Shown here: piece by piece, positions 27,477 to 37,950 of the stretch
Layout: the number at the start of each line of letters is the position of its first letter
How positions within the stretch are numbered: the stretch's first letter is position 1
From: Pseudomonas sp. BN417
Lineage (GTDB): Bacteria; Pseudomonadota; Gammaproteobacteria; Pseudomonadales; Pseudomonadaceae
Length of the DNA stretch: 64,000 nucleotides
Direction: 5' to 3'
NCBI RefSeq assembly: GCF_029871205.1
Contig: NZ_SSOJ01000162.1
Coordinates: 16,797-80,796, forward strand
The notes under the pieces: generated by a model
Told to the model about the DNA's origin: nothing
The model's database searches: none
The model's input: only the letters and a program-made list of their open reading frames with translations
Translations under genes and position numbers: made by a program

Positions 27477-28010
27477 TCAGAGATCCCCCTCCTCCACCAA
27501 CCTCACCTGCCCCGCATCCAGGGCATAGGCAGCGTCCGCCAGGTCATTGCTGACCTGCTCGACTTTCAGTTTGCCGTCCACCCAGATAGGCGCGTAGATG
27601 TCGTCCAGGGCGATGCCCTTGGGGTAGCGCACCAGCACTATCTGGTTCGGCGGCGGCGGCGGGACGTGGATGCAGGCGCCGGGGTAAGGCACCAGGAAGA
27701 ACAGGGTGCTGCGGCCCTTGGCATCGCTTTCCAGGGGCACCGGATAGCCGCCTATATGGATCTCCTTGCCATTCAGGGCGGCCACCGTCCGGGTCGAATA
27801 CATCACCGCCGGCAGGTCCTTCTGCTGCTTGAGCCCACCCTTCTGGCCGAAGGAGCCGTCGGACTCGGGGCTGTCGTGGCTGATTTCAGGCATTTCCTCG
27901 AGGGCCTTGCGGTCCTCGGGCGGCATCAGTTCAAGCCAGTCGGTTTCGGGGAGTTCGGCGCGGGCGAGGGAGCAGCAGAACAGCAGGAGCAAGCAGGCAA
28001 GACGGCGCAT
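27477..28010 (-). CDS. Exported DUF3299-type protein
   Basis: A protein of 177 residues with a clear signal peptide (1-18, LACLLLLFCCSLARA). The core IHIGGYPVPLESDAKGRSTLFFLVPYPGACIHVPPPPPNQIVLVRYPKG is the hallmark of DUF3299; the CIHVPPPPPNQ loop is strictly conserved in the family. It probably acts in the periplasm. The function is unknown; in other bacteria such genes sit beside ABC export systems like the one at 21819-26060, but here they are not adjacent. Confidence 0.8.
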   Translation of the reverse strand: MRRLACLLLLFCCSLARAELPETDWLELMPPEDRKALEEMPEISHDSPESDGSFGQKGGLKQQKDLPAVMYSTRTVAALNGKEIHIGGYPVPLESDAKGRSTLFFLVPYPGACIHVPPPPPNQIVLVRYPKGIALDDIYAPIWVDGKLKVEQVSNDLADAAYALDAGQVRLVEEGDL

Positions 28011-28096
28011 GGAATGACTCGTGGAAGCGGGGCAGGAACGTCTGGCGTCAAGATTAACCGCGCACCCGAGTGGTTCCCAGCCCCACTGGGCGGCCC

Positions 28097-28342
28097 TCAG
28101 CTTTTCCTGACGAGGCCGTAGATCACCAGCAACACCACGGCGCCTATCACCGCGCCGATGAAACCCGCGGCCTGCCCGGCCTGGTAAATGCCCAGGGCCT
28201 GGCCGCCGTAAGTGGCCGCCAGCGAACCGCCGATGCCGAGCAGAATGGTCATGATCCAGCCCATGCTGTCGTCGCCAGGTTTGATGAAGCGCGCGACGAG
28301 ACCGACGATCAGGCCGATGATGATGGTGCCGATGATGCCCAT
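28097..28342 (-). CDS. YeaQ/YmgE family small membrane protein
   Basis: A protein of 81 residues with three hydrophobic helices and glycine-rich turns (GIIGTIIIGLIVGLVARFIKPG, GWIMTILLGIGGSLAATYGG, GFIGAVIGAVVLLVIYGLVR). It is the 'transglycosylase-associated' or GlsB/YeaQ/YmgE family, often induced by stress. Its molecular function is not known. It is monocistronic. Confidence 0.9.
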   Translation of the reverse strand: MGIIGTIIIGLIVGLVARFIKPGDDSMGWIMTILLGIGGSLAATYGGQALGIYQAGQAAGFIGAVIGAVVLLVIYGLVRKS

Positions 28343-28406
28343 GACATTCCCTCCGAGGGTGGTTGGGGTATGCCTGAGCCTAGTAGTGCGGGGTCTTTCC
28401 TGCCAT

Positions 28407-28436
28407 CGGCCGCCCTCCCGGGGGGGAAGGCGGCCG
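28407..28436 (-). terminator. GC-rich hairpin after purEK
   Basis: CGGCCGCC (28407-28414) and GGCGGCCG (28429-28436) form a stem just after the purK stop. No T-tract is present on the minus strand, so termination strength is uncertain. Confidence 0.45.
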
Positions 28437-28444
28437 GCGGACGG

Positions 28445-29530
28445 TCAATCCTTGGCGATCAACGCTTCCACGGCCGCGATCTGGCGATCGAGGGTCGCGC
28501 GGTCGTCGCTGCGCAAGGTGGCATGGCCGACCTTGCGGCCGACCTTGAAGGCCTTGCCGTAGTGATGCAGGTGGCAGTCGGCGATGGAGACCACTTTATC
28601 CACAGCGGGCACTTCACCAATGAAGTTGAGCATGGCGCTCTCTCCCAGCTTGGCAGTGGAGCCCAGGGGCAGGCCGGCGACGGCGCGCAGGTGGTTCTCG
28701 AACTGGCTGCACTCGGCGCCTTCGATGGTCCAGTGACCGGAATTGTGCACCCGCGGGGCGATCTCGTTGGCCTTCAGGCCACCATCCACCTCGAAGAACT
28801 CGAAGGCCAGCACGCCGACGTACTCGAGCTGCTCCAGCACGCGACCGACATAGTCTTCGGCCAGGGCCTGCAAGGGGTGGTCGGTGCTGGCCACGGAAAG
28901 GCGCAGGATGCCGTTCTCGTGGGTGTTATGCACCAGCGGGTAGAAGCGGGTCTCGCCGTCACGGGCGCGTACCGCCACCAGGGAGACTTCGCCGGTGAAG
29001 GGCACGAAACCTTCGAGGATGCAGGGCACGCTGCCCAGCTCGGCGAACGCGCCGGTCACGTCTTCGGGCCTGCGCAGGACCTTCTGGCCCTTGCCGTCAT
29101 AGCCCAGGGTGCGGGTCTTGAGCACCGCCGGCAGGCCAATGCTGGCGGTTGCGGCATCTAGGTCGGACTGGGACTGGATATCGGCAAAATCCGGTGTGGG
29201 GATGCCGAGGTCCTTGAACATGGACTTCTCGAACCAGCGATCGCGGGCGATGCGCAGGGATTCGGCGCTGGGGTAGACCGGGACGAACTGCGAGAGGAAA
29301 GCCACGGTCTCGGCCGGCACGCTCTCGAACTCGAAGGTCACCAGGTCCACTTCATCGGCCAGCTGGCGCAGGTGGTCCTGATCGCCGTAGTCGGCACGGA
29401 TGTGCTCGCCCAGGGCGGCAGCGCAAGCGTCCGGCGCCGGGTCGAGGAAGGCGAAGTTCATGCCGAGTGGGGTGCCCGCCAGGGCCAGCATGCGGCCGAG
29501 CTGGCCACCACCGATAACGCCGATCTTCAT
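28445..29530 (-). CDS. purK: 5-(carboxyamino)imidazole ribonucleotide synthase
   Basis: An ATP-grasp enzyme of 361 residues that carboxylates AIR to N5-CAIR with ATP and bicarbonate, in purine synthesis. The N-terminus KIGVIGGGQLGRMLALAG is characteristic, and the ATP-grasp core contains VLKTRTLGYDGKGQ and GVLAFEFFEVDGGLKANEIAPRVHNSGHWT. It starts 3 bases after purE and is translated from the same mRNA; its product is the substrate of PurE. Confidence 0.98.
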   Translation of the reverse strand: MKIGVIGGGQLGRMLALAGTPLGMNFAFLDPAPDACAAALGEHIRADYGDQDHLRQLADEVDLVTFEFESVPAETVAFLSQFVPVYPSAESLRIARDRWFEKSMFKDLGIPTPDFADIQSQSDLDAATASIGLPAVLKTRTLGYDGKGQKVLRRPEDVTGAFAELGSVPCILEGFVPFTGEVSLVAVRARDGETRFYPLVHNTHENGILRLSVASTDHPLQALAEDYVGRVLEQLEYVGVLAFEFFEVDGGLKANEIAPRVHNSGHWTIEGAECSQFENHLRAVAGLPLGSTAKLGESAMLNFIGEVPAVDKVVSIADCHLHHYGKAFKVGRKVGHATLRSDDRATLDRQIAAVEALIAKD

Positions 29531-29533
29531 CTG

Positions 29534-30025
<492 letters not shown>

Positions 30026-30045
30026 CGTCGTGCCTCGTCAATGGT

Positions 30046-30137
30046 CGAAAAACCAACAAGCCACGCAATGGCGTGGCTTGTTATGCGATGGGGGCCGTGC
30101 TGCGGGGCGCGCTGCCGGCCGAAGGCCGCGCAGTATA
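30046..30137 (-). promoter_or_regulatory. purEK promoter and terminator-like leader
   Basis: A good -10 (TATACT, 30137-30132 on the minus strand) predicts a start near 30125 and a leader of about 100 nt. The leader has a GGCC-TTCG-GGCC hairpin near its 5' end. Closer to purE lies a perfect 12-bp stem (AACAAGCCACGC at 30055-30066, GCGTGGCTTGTT at 30071-30082) followed on the minus strand by GGTTTTTCG. That is an intrinsic-terminator shape ahead of the purE ribosome binding site, suggesting attenuation. Confidence 0.6.
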
Positions 30138-30288
30138 ACGCAAAGCCGCGCCCGGCGCGCATTTGCCCTGACCGCTCGTCCAGAGCTGGGTGATAGAGCC
30201 TTTCGTCGCGGCAAAACCTTGCTCCAGAGCAAGACCCGCGCAACTCGGCGGCGCAGAATCGAATACCTCAACCAAGGAGGTGAGTGCC

Positions 30289-31311
30289 ATGAACCAGACC
30301 ATGAAAGCCGCGGTGGTCCACGCCTTCGGCGAGCCCTTGCGGATCGAGGAAGTGAAGGTTCCCCTGCCCGGCCCCGGGCAGATCCTGGTGAAGATCGAGG
30401 CCTCGGGCGTCTGCCACACCGACCTGCACGCCGCCGAAGGTGACTGGCCGGTAAAACCGAGCCTGCCCTTCATCCCCGGCCATGAGGGCGTCGGCTTCGT
30501 CGCCGCGGTGGGCGCCGGGGTAAACCGCGTCAAGGAAGGCGACCGCGTCGGCGTGCCCTGGCTGTACACCGCGTGCGGCTGCTGCGAACACTGCCTGACC
30601 GGCTGGGAAACCCTCTGCGAGAGCCAACAGAACACCGGTTACTCGGTGAACGGCGGTTATGCCGAGTACGTGCTTGCGGATCCTAATTTCGTCGGACTGC
30701 TGCCGAAAAACGTCGAATTCGCCGAGATCGCGCCAATTCTTTGCGCGGGCGTCACTGTCTACAAGGGCCTGAAGGTCACGGGCGCGCGGCCCGGCCAGTG
30801 GGTGGCCATTTCCGGCATTGGCGGCCTCGGCCATGTGGCAGTGCAATATGCCCGCGCCATGGGCCTGCACGTGGCCGCCATCGATGTCGACGACGCCAAG
30901 CTGGAACTGGCGCGCAAGCTGGGCGCCAGCCTGACCATCAACGCCCGCAACGAGAACCCCGCCGAGGTAATCCAGCGGGATATCGGCGGCGCCCATGGCG
31001 TGCTGGTCACGGCCGTCTCCAACAGCGCCTTCGGCCAGGCTATCGGCATGGCCCGGCGCGGCGGCACCGTGGCCCTGGTCGGCCTGCCGCCGGGTGACTT
31101 CCCCACACCGATCTTCGACGTGGTGCTGAAGGCCATCAGCATCACTGGCTCGATAGTCGGGACCCGCGCCGACCTGCAAGAGGCCCTGGACTTCGCTGGC
31201 GAGGGCCTGGTCAAGGCCACCATCCACCGCGACAAACTGGACAACATCAACCAGATCTTCGAGCAGATGCGCGCCGGCCGGATCGAGGGCCGCATCGTCG
31301 TGGAGATGTAG
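30289..31311 (+). CDS. adhA: Zinc-dependent alcohol dehydrogenase
   Basis: An NAD-dependent enzyme of 340 residues interconverting alcohols and aldehydes. The start is ATG at 30289 after a perfect AAGGAGGTGA. Catalytic zinc ligands lie in [16 protein letters not shown] and [10 protein letters not shown]. The structural zinc cluster is [15 protein letters not shown], and the Rossmann motif is [13 protein letters not shown]. It matches propanol-preferring AdhA of Pseudomonas. It is divergent from purE. I see no Anr box (TTGAT-N4-ATCAA) in the upstream gap, although AdhA is oxygen-responsive in P. aeruginosa. Confidence 0.95.
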   Translation: MNQTMKAAVVHAFGEPLRIEEVKVPLPGPGQILVKIEASGVCHTDLHAAEGDWPVKPSLPFIPGHEGVGFVAAVGAGVNRVKEGDRVGVPWLYTACGCCEHCLTGWETLCESQQNTGYSVNGGYAEYVLADPNFVGLLPKNVEFAEIAPILCAGVTVYKGLKVTGARPGQWVAISGIGGLGHVAVQYARAMGLHVAAIDVDDAKLELARKLGASLTINARNENPAEVIQRDIGGAHGVLVTAVSNSAFGQAIGMARRGGTVALVGLPPGDFPTPIFDVVLKAISITGSIVGTRADLQEALDFAGEGLVKATIHRDKLDNINQIFEQMRAGRIEGRIVVEM

Positions 31312-31325
31312 GCAGCCCGCGCTTT

Positions 31326-31385
31326 TGTAGGAGCGAGCTTGCTCGCGAAGGACACCGCGCATTCGCCAGCAAGCTGGCTCCTACA
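31326..31385. repeat. GTAGGAGCGAGC REP element
   Basis: TGTAGGAGCGAGCTTGCTCGCGAAG and CATTCGCCAGCAAGCTGGCTCCTACA form an imperfect inverted repeat between convergent genes. Confidence 0.9.
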
Positions 31386-31389
31386 GCGA

Positions 31390-32298
31390 TCAGCCCTCGC
31401 CGCCCATCCCGCCCTCCAGCTTGCGCCAGAGCAGGCGTACCGACGCCTTGCGCACCAGCGCGCAGCGGTACAGGCGGATTTCCAGCGGCACATGCCACTG
31501 GCTGCCGCCGCATACCGCCAACTCGCCACGAGCCAGCTCGGCCTGGGCGCTGAGGCGCGGCACCCAGGCCACCCCCATGCCCTGTAGCGCCATGCTCTTC
31601 AGGCTGTCGGCCATGGCCGTCTCGTAGACGGTGGTGGAGCGCAGGGCGCGCTGGCGCAGCAGCAGATTCACCGAACGGCCAAGGAAGGCGCCGGCGCTGT
31701 AGGCCAGGAGTGGCACGCTCTGCCCACTCTCCAGGTCGTAGAGCGGCTTGCCCTCGGCATCCACCGCGCAGACCGGGAGCATCTCGGTGCGCCCGAGGCT
31801 CATCGAGGGAAAGATCTCCGGGTCCATCTGCAGGGCTGCATCCGGGTCGTAGAAGGCCAGGATCAGGTCGCAGCCACCCTCTCGCAGGGAGTGCACCGCC
31901 TCGCCCACGTTGGTGGCGATCAGCCGGCTCGCGATGTTCAGCCCCTCGCCGCGCAGCCGCGCGATCCACTGCGGGAAGAAGCCCAGGGCCAGCGAATGGG
32001 CGGCGGCGAACTGCAGCACTTCGCCCTGCTGGCCTTCCAGGTGGTGCAGGTGACGCACCACCTCGCCCAGCTGCTCCACCATGCTGCGCGCGGTGACCAG
32101 GAACAGCTGGCCCGACTCGGTCAGCTCGACCGGCGTGCGCGAGCGGTTCACCAGGGTCAGCCCCAGCGCCGCTTCCAGGCTGCGGATGCGCCGGCTGAAG
32201 GCCGGCTGGGTGACGAAACGCCGCTCGGCGGCCTGGGAGAAGCTGCGGGTACTGGCCAGGGCGACGAAGTCTTCCAGCCATTTGGTTTCCAGGTTCAT
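31390..32298 (-). CDS. LysR-family regulator beside aspA
   Basis: A protein of 302 residues. The start is ATG at 32298 (MNLETKWLEDFVALASTRSFSQAAERRFVTQPAFSRRIRSLE), which gives the normal LysR N-terminus; upstream codons are intergenic. The helix-turn-helix is at about 18-45 and the effector-binding domain at about 92-295. It is divergent from aspA, so aspartate ammonia-lyase is its likely target. The ligand is unknown. Confidence 0.93.
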   Translation of the reverse strand: MNLETKWLEDFVALASTRSFSQAAERRFVTQPAFSRRIRSLEAALGLTLVNRSRTPVELTESGQLFLVTARSMVEQLGEVVRHLHHLEGQQGEVLQFAAAHSLALGFFPQWIARLRGEGLNIASRLIATNVGEAVHSLREGGCDLILAFYDPDAALQMDPEIFPSMSLGRTEMLPVCAVDAEGKPLYDLESGQSVPLLAYSAGAFLGRSVNLLLRQRALRSTTVYETAMADSLKSMALQGMGVAWVPRLSAQAELARGELAVCGGSQWHVPLEIRLYRCALVRKASVRLLWRKLEGGMGGEG

Positions 32299-32398
32299 CT
32301 GAAGGTTCCGGATGCTCGATTTTGGTGCACACGCTCTTGGGCGAAGCCGCGTCACTCGGAGGTTATGCCGATTGTGCATAGGCTAGCGAATAACAGCA

Positions 32399-32428
32399 TT
32401 GGCCGACAAATGGCTACAGGCCTAGATT
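32399..32428 (+). promoter_or_regulatory. Probable aspA promoter
   Basis: TTGGCC (32399-32404) and TAGATT (32423-32428) are 18 bases apart and give a leader of about 40 nt. The preceding ATGCCGATTGTGCATAGG is a possible LysR target. Confidence 0.5.
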
Positions 32429-32476
32429 ATTGGGCATCGCGGCACTGGCCGTGTTCTCCCAGAGATGAATCGCATC

Positions 32477-33901
<1,425 letters not shown>

Positions 33902-33943
33902 TCAGGCAACGAGCTCACCAGGAGGGGCGCAGCCCCTCATTCC

Positions 33944-33975
33944 AAAGGATGGTCGCCTGACCATCCTTTTTTTTT
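33944..33975 (+). terminator. Strong intrinsic terminator after aspA
   Basis: AAAGGATGGTC (33944-33954), loop GCCT, GACCATCCTTT (33959-33969), then a run of T to 33975. It is a perfect 11-bp stem with a U-tract. Confidence 0.95.
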
Positions 33976-34025
33976 GCCTGTGGAAAAGTGCCCGGGCACA
34001 ACACGCCGGCATCGCCCCCATCCGA

Positions 34026-34718
34026 CTAGAGCGAATGCATTTCCGGCGCATTCCGCCGGTATGCCTGCCAACGCCGCCGGGCTTCAGCCACACGCTCGTC
34101 CGATGCACCGCAGAACTGCCGCAGCCATGTCTCGAACATGACGATGTCGGGAAAAAAGTAGTCCTTGCTAAGCCCGGTGCTGCGGGGCGTGTCGTTAGCC
34201 CACTCATCGAACGCCGACGCCTGCAGGTCATCTTCCGGAAAACTGTCGTAATCCTCGACAAAACCGCGAAATTGGCGCAGCACCTCGTTCATATGGGCCT
34301 GGACACTACGGTCACCCGCCTGGATCAGCTGGAAGCCGCCATGCCTATCCATGAACCGCGCAACGATCAGAGGCAGCTCAGTCTCGGTCAGCGCCCCCAG
34401 CTTCATGCCGAAGCGCTGCATTTCATTCAGCCAACGCTCGATAAAAAGCTGCACGAATGCACCCAGGTCACCCCTCTTGATGCCGACGAACACCATGCAA
34501 TAGCGGGTCTCGACATGCATCGCCAACAGCACGGGCTTTCGCCGTACCCTGATGGCGTGGACCACCCAGCGGGAAGGCAGCCGTGGTTCGCCATCCCGGG
34601 AGGCCACATTGTCAGCCTCCTCCCCCGGGGACGGACGCTGCGCACGAGAAAATTTCCTTCCCTTCTCGACCACCGAGAAGAAGTCATCGACAGCCCCGGT
34701 GCAATTGAAGATCAACAC
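34026..34718 (-). CDS. Uncharacterised protein, possibly DUF6933-like
   Basis: A protein of 230 residues with GTG start at 34718, preceded by AAGGAGA. The N-terminus MLIFNCTGAVDDFF and the segment WVVHAIRVRRKPVLLAMHVETRYCMVFVGIKRGDLGAFVQLFIERW resemble small proteins grouped as DUF6933, recalled with modest certainty. No signal peptide, membrane helix or catalytic motif is visible. Codon use is less GC-biased than in its neighbours and it sits alone between aspA and the catabolic island, so it may be acquired. The function is unknown. Confidence 0.7.
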   Translation of the reverse strand: MLIFNCTGAVDDFFSVVEKGRKFSRAQRPSPGEEADNVASRDGEPRLPSRWVVHAIRVRRKPVLLAMHVETRYCMVFVGIKRGDLGAFVQLFIERWLNEMQRFGMKLGALTETELPLIVARFMDRHGGFQLIQAGDRSVQAHMNEVLRQFRGFVEDYDSFPEDDLQASAFDEWANDTPRSTGLSKDYFFPDIVMFETWLRQFCGASDERVAEARRRWQAYRRNAPEMHSL

Positions 34719-34834
34719 CAGCCTGTCTCCTTGTCATCCAGAAATCAGTCAATGTTCCATCGCGGCGAAGCCGCGGGTCGGGCGGAGTGCACGCAAAATG
34801 CCTGAAAATTCGCCAAGGTGCTTACAAAAACGAC

Positions 34835-34868
34835 TCAAGTGATTGAAAAACAACATAGATTGACGCCG
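34835..34868 (+). promoter_or_regulatory. Shared operator, copy 1 (before the binding-protein gene)
   Basis: It starts TCAAGTGATTGAAAAAC and continues AACATAGATTGACGCCG. It matches 37726-37759 at 28 of 34 positions in the same orientation. It lies 67 bases before the ABC binding-protein gene and is probably bound by the LysR regulator encoded at 36775. Confidence 0.7.
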
Positions 34869-34935
34869 CTGGGAGCCGATTGAAACACTGCGGCGGTCCG
34901 TTGCACCGCCCCACAACCAACCGGGAACCACGCCA

Positions 34936-35712
34936 ATGATAAAAACAATCCGTACCCTGGCCGCCGGCATCCTGCTGGCCACCTCCTGCCTCGCTTCGCT
35001 GGCCGCCCACGCCGGCGACCTGGAAACCCTGAAGCAGAAGGGGGAACTGAAGTTCGCCCTGACCGGCAAGTACCCGCCATTCAGCTTCATCGACATGGAC
35101 GGCAAGCTGCAGGGTTTCGACGTCGACATCGGCGGCAGCCTGGCACAACGCATCGGCGTGCAACCCATGCCGGTCACCACCGCCTGGGACGGCATCATTG
35201 GCGGACTGCTGGCCGGCAAGTACGACGCCATCATCGGCAGCCTGGCGATCACCGACGAACGCCTCAAGGCCGTGGACTTCTCCGAACCCTACTACCAGTC
35301 CGGCGCCCAATTGTTCGTCCGCCAGGACAGCCCCGTCCGGGGTATCGACGAAATGGACGGCAAGGTGATCGGCATCACCCTCGGCGAGACCTACGAAAGC
35401 TGGCTGCGCGAGCACAAGCCGAACGTCACCCTGAAGACCTACAAGGGCCTGCCCGATATCCTCCTTGACCTGCAGAACAAGCGCATCGACGGCTTCGTCA
35501 CCGACAAGATCGCCGGCCTGCTGACCATTCGCGACCGGCGCCTGGACGCCAGGCCGGCAGGCGAACTGCTCTATCCGGAAAAGATGGGCATCGCCGTGCG
35601 CAAGGACAGCCCCGAGCTGAAAGCCGCGATCAACGCCGCGCTGGCCGAGATCACCGCCAATGGCACCTACGGCGACATCAGCCAGAAATGGCTGGGAACC
35701 GACATTCGTTGA
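34936..35712 (+). CDS. Amino-acid ABC transporter substrate-binding protein
   Basis: A periplasmic protein of 258 residues; signal peptide 1-26 (SLAAHAGDLE). It has the polar amino-acid-binding (HisJ/ArgT-like) fold: GKYPPFSFIDMDGKLQGFDVDIGGSLAQRIG, WDGIIGGLLAGKYDAIIGSLAITDERLKAVDFSEPYY, and the C-terminal NGTYGDISQKWLG. It probably binds a basic or acetylated basic amino acid. The matching permease and ATPase are 2.2 kb away (37951, 38610) and share an upstream operator sequence. The deacetylase gene starts 10 bases downstream, in one operon. Confidence 0.92.
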   Translation: MIKTIRTLAAGILLATSCLASLAAHAGDLETLKQKGELKFALTGKYPPFSFIDMDGKLQGFDVDIGGSLAQRIGVQPMPVTTAWDGIIGGLLAGKYDAIIGSLAITDERLKAVDFSEPYYQSGAQLFVRQDSPVRGIDEMDGKVIGITLGETYESWLREHKPNVTLKTYKGLPDILLDLQNKRIDGFVTDKIAGLLTIRDRRLDARPAGELLYPEKMGIAVRKDSPELKAAINAALAEITANGTYGDISQKWLGTDIR

Positions 35713-35722
35713 GGGCCGAACG

Positions 35723-36754
35723 ATGCTGACCTACTTCCATCCCGACCAGTACCTGCACCATCCACGCAGCTACCTTTCGCGCGGACAGATGCGCACCCCG
35801 CAGGAGATTCCCGAACGCCCGCGACGCCTGCTGCAAGCGGTCGAGGGCCTCGGCTTCGAGCTGCGCCAGCCGGAGGACTTCGGCATGCAGCCGCTCCAGG
35901 CCGTGCACAGCGCCGAATACCTGCGCTTCCTCGAGGAAGCCCATCGCGAATGGCTGGCCACCGGGCAGGACTGGGGCGACGAGGTGATGTCCAACGTCTT
36001 CATCCGCGAACCCAACCCGCTGCGCGGCATTCTCGCCAAGGCCGCCCGTTATCTGGCCGATGGCAGTTGCCCGGTGGGCGAACAGACCTGGCAAGCCGCC
36101 TACTGGTCGGCGCAAAGCGCCATCGCCGGGGCCCGCGCCCTGCTCGATGGCCGCTCCCAGGCCTACGCCCTGTGCCGTCCGCCGGGACACCATGCGCGGC
36201 ACGACGCGGCCGGCGGCTTCTGCTACCTGAACAACGCCGCCATCGCCGCCCAGTACCTGCGCCAGGGCCACGGACGGGTGGCGATCCTGGACACCGACAT
36301 GCACCACGGCCAAGGCATCCAGGAGATCTTCTACGAGCGCGAAGACGTGCTCTACGTGTCGATCCACGGCGATCCGACCAACTTCTATCCGGTGGTCGCC
36401 GGCTTTGAAGACGAACGCGGAAGCGGCGCCGGACACGGCTACAACATCAACCTCTGCATGCCCCACGGCTCACCGGAATCGGTGTTCTTCGAGCAGCTGG
36501 AGCGCGCCATCGCCGCGCTGCGTCGCTTCGAGCCGGACGTGCTGGTGCTCTCGCTGGGGTTCGACATCTACGTGGAAGACCCTCAGTCGCAAGTGGCAGT
36601 GAGCAGCGCCGGCTTCGCCCGGCTCGGCCACGACGTCGGCCTGCTCGGCCTGCCGACCCTGATCGTGCAGGAAGGCGGCTACCACCTGGACAGCCTGCGA
36701 GCCAATGCCGAGCAGTTCTTCGGCGGCTTCCTGGGATCACGGCGCCAGGGCTGA
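35723..36754 (+). CDS. Acetylpolyamine amidohydrolase / HDAC-family deacetylase
   Basis: A zinc deacetylase of 343 residues, close to the length of Mycoplana acetylpolyamine amidohydrolase. The start is ATG at 35723. Catalytic residues are all present: tandem histidines H156-H157 in RPPGHHA, zinc ligands D192 and H194 (DTDMHHGQG), D281 (SLGFDIY) and transition-state Tyr 320 (EGGY). It removes acetyl from an amino group. In this cluster the target could be 4-acetamidobutyrate or its CoA ester, acetylated beta-lysine, or acetylpolyamines. It is co-transcribed with the binding protein. P. aeruginosa has related AphA/AphB enzymes. Confidence 0.92.
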   Translation: MLTYFHPDQYLHHPRSYLSRGQMRTPQEIPERPRRLLQAVEGLGFELRQPEDFGMQPLQAVHSAEYLRFLEEAHREWLATGQDWGDEVMSNVFIREPNPLRGILAKAARYLADGSCPVGEQTWQAAYWSAQSAIAGARALLDGRSQAYALCRPPGHHARHDAAGGFCYLNNAAIAAQYLRQGHGRVAILDTDMHHGQGIQEIFYEREDVLYVSIHGDPTNFYPVVAGFEDERGSGAGHGYNINLCMPHGSPESVFFEQLERAIAALRRFEPDVLVLSLGFDIYVEDPQSQVAVSSAGFARLGHDVGLLGLPTLIVQEGGYHLDSLRANAEQFFGGFLGSRRQG

Positions 36755-36774
36755 CCACGCCGCGCGCATCGGCT

Positions 36775-37707
36775 TCAGCCCGCTGGCCCCTGGCGCAACG
36801 CGTCGGCGCAGTCTTCGCGCCGACGCATCTCCTCCACCACCGCGTCCAGGGCCTGGCGGATATCGCCGACCAGGCGATTGCTCTTCAGCTCCTGCCGGTA
36901 CACGAGATAGAAATTGAACCACTGCTCCAGGGCGAAGGGCCGGCTGCACAGGCGGGGGTTTTCGCAGAGGTCGGCGGCGGTGATCGCATTCACCAGGCTC
37001 AGGCCACCGCTGAACTCGATCATCGCGCCGATGGACGACAGGCTGGCCTGCAGCTCGTGGCGCAACAGGCGGCGCAGGCTGTTGTCGCGGTAGATCAAGT
37101 GGTCGGACTGAATGGGTTTGATCAGGGTCTGGCCGTCCAGGTCGGCCAGTTCGATCTGCGCCTTTGCCGCCAACGGGCTGTCCGCCGGCAGTAGCGCGCG
37201 CATTCGCGCCGCCACCACCGGCGTAAACAGCAGGTTCGGCTCATGCACCTCGTAGGCCACCAGGGCGAGGTCCAGCCGCCCGGCCTCGACCTCGGCGATC
37301 AGCCAGCCGCTGGCAGCGACGTCGAGGGAGACGGCGATCCCCGGGTGCGCCCGCAGGTAGTGCCACACCAGACGCGGGCCGAAGCGGTGCCCCAGGCCCG
37401 GCGCGCAACCGAGCCTGAGCGAAGCCACGCCGCTGTCCTGGAGCACGGAAATGTCCCCTTCGATACGCGCCAGGTTGGCCATCAGCTGCACCGCCTCGTT
37501 GAGCATGTAGCGCCCCGCCGCGGTGATCTGCAGCCGCTGGTTCTCACGGGCGAACAGGCGAATCTTCAGCGACTCCTCCAACCGCGCCAGGGCATGGCTG
37601 ACCGCCGATTGCGTTAGCCCCAGCTGCAGGGCCGCCTGGCGGGTAGAGCCGGTGGTGGCGATGGCGTGGAAGATTTCCAGGTCCCGCAGGCTGTAGTCCG
37701 TACGCAT
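36775..37707 (-). CDS. LysR-family regulator of the catabolic island
   Basis: A protein of 310 residues. The N-terminal helix-turn-helix (DLEIFHAIATTGSTRQAALQLGLTQSAVSHALARLEE, about 8-44) is standard; the effector domain is at about 95-300. It is convergent with the deacetylase gene and divergent from the permease gene. A 34-bp sequence in the divergent gap recurs before the binding-protein gene, so it most likely controls both operons of the island. Confidence 0.92.
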   Translation of the reverse strand: MRTDYSLRDLEIFHAIATTGSTRQAALQLGLTQSAVSHALARLEESLKIRLFARENQRLQITAAGRYMLNEAVQLMANLARIEGDISVLQDSGVASLRLGCAPGLGHRFGPRLVWHYLRAHPGIAVSLDVAASGWLIAEVEAGRLDLALVAYEVHEPNLLFTPVVAARMRALLPADSPLAAKAQIELADLDGQTLIKPIQSDHLIYRDNSLRRLLRHELQASLSSIGAMIEFSGGLSLVNAITAADLCENPRLCSRPFALEQWFNFYLVYRQELKSNRLVGDIRQALDAVVEEMRRREDCADALRQGPAG

Positions 37708-37725
37708 GGCAGAGCTCCGGGTCGG

Positions 37726-37759
37726 TCAAATGATTAAAAAATATCATAAATTGACGCTG
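37726..37759 (+). promoter_or_regulatory. Shared operator, copy 2 (LysR/permease gap)
   Basis: It starts TCAAATGATTAAAAAATAT and continues CATAAATTGACGCTG. ATGAT-N8-ATCAT is a perfect short dyad of LysR type. It begins 19 bases before the LysR gene on the other strand, as expected for an autoregulated LysR gene. Confidence 0.7.
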
Positions 37760-37803
37760 ATTTTCCCCAATGCAAGACTCACCTCGCCCCATCCAAGCAC
37801 TGC

Positions 37804-37824
37804 AACCCTTACAAACAAAGGGTT
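37804..37824. promoter_or_regulatory. 21-bp palindrome before the permease operon
   Basis: AACCCTT-ACAAACA-AAGGGTT is a perfect 7-bp dyad with a 7-base centre, about 127 bases before the permease start. It may be an additional regulator site; there is no copy before the binding-protein gene. Confidence 0.45.
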
Positions 37825-37950
37825 TCAACGCAAAAGAATGGTATGAAAACAATTGATAGGTAAGACCCGGGCAATCTCCACCAGCCGCCTGCGTGAGGGC
37901 ACCTCACCAGGGCGCGTCCAGCCCTCCGTCGACAGCACAAGAGAATAAGA

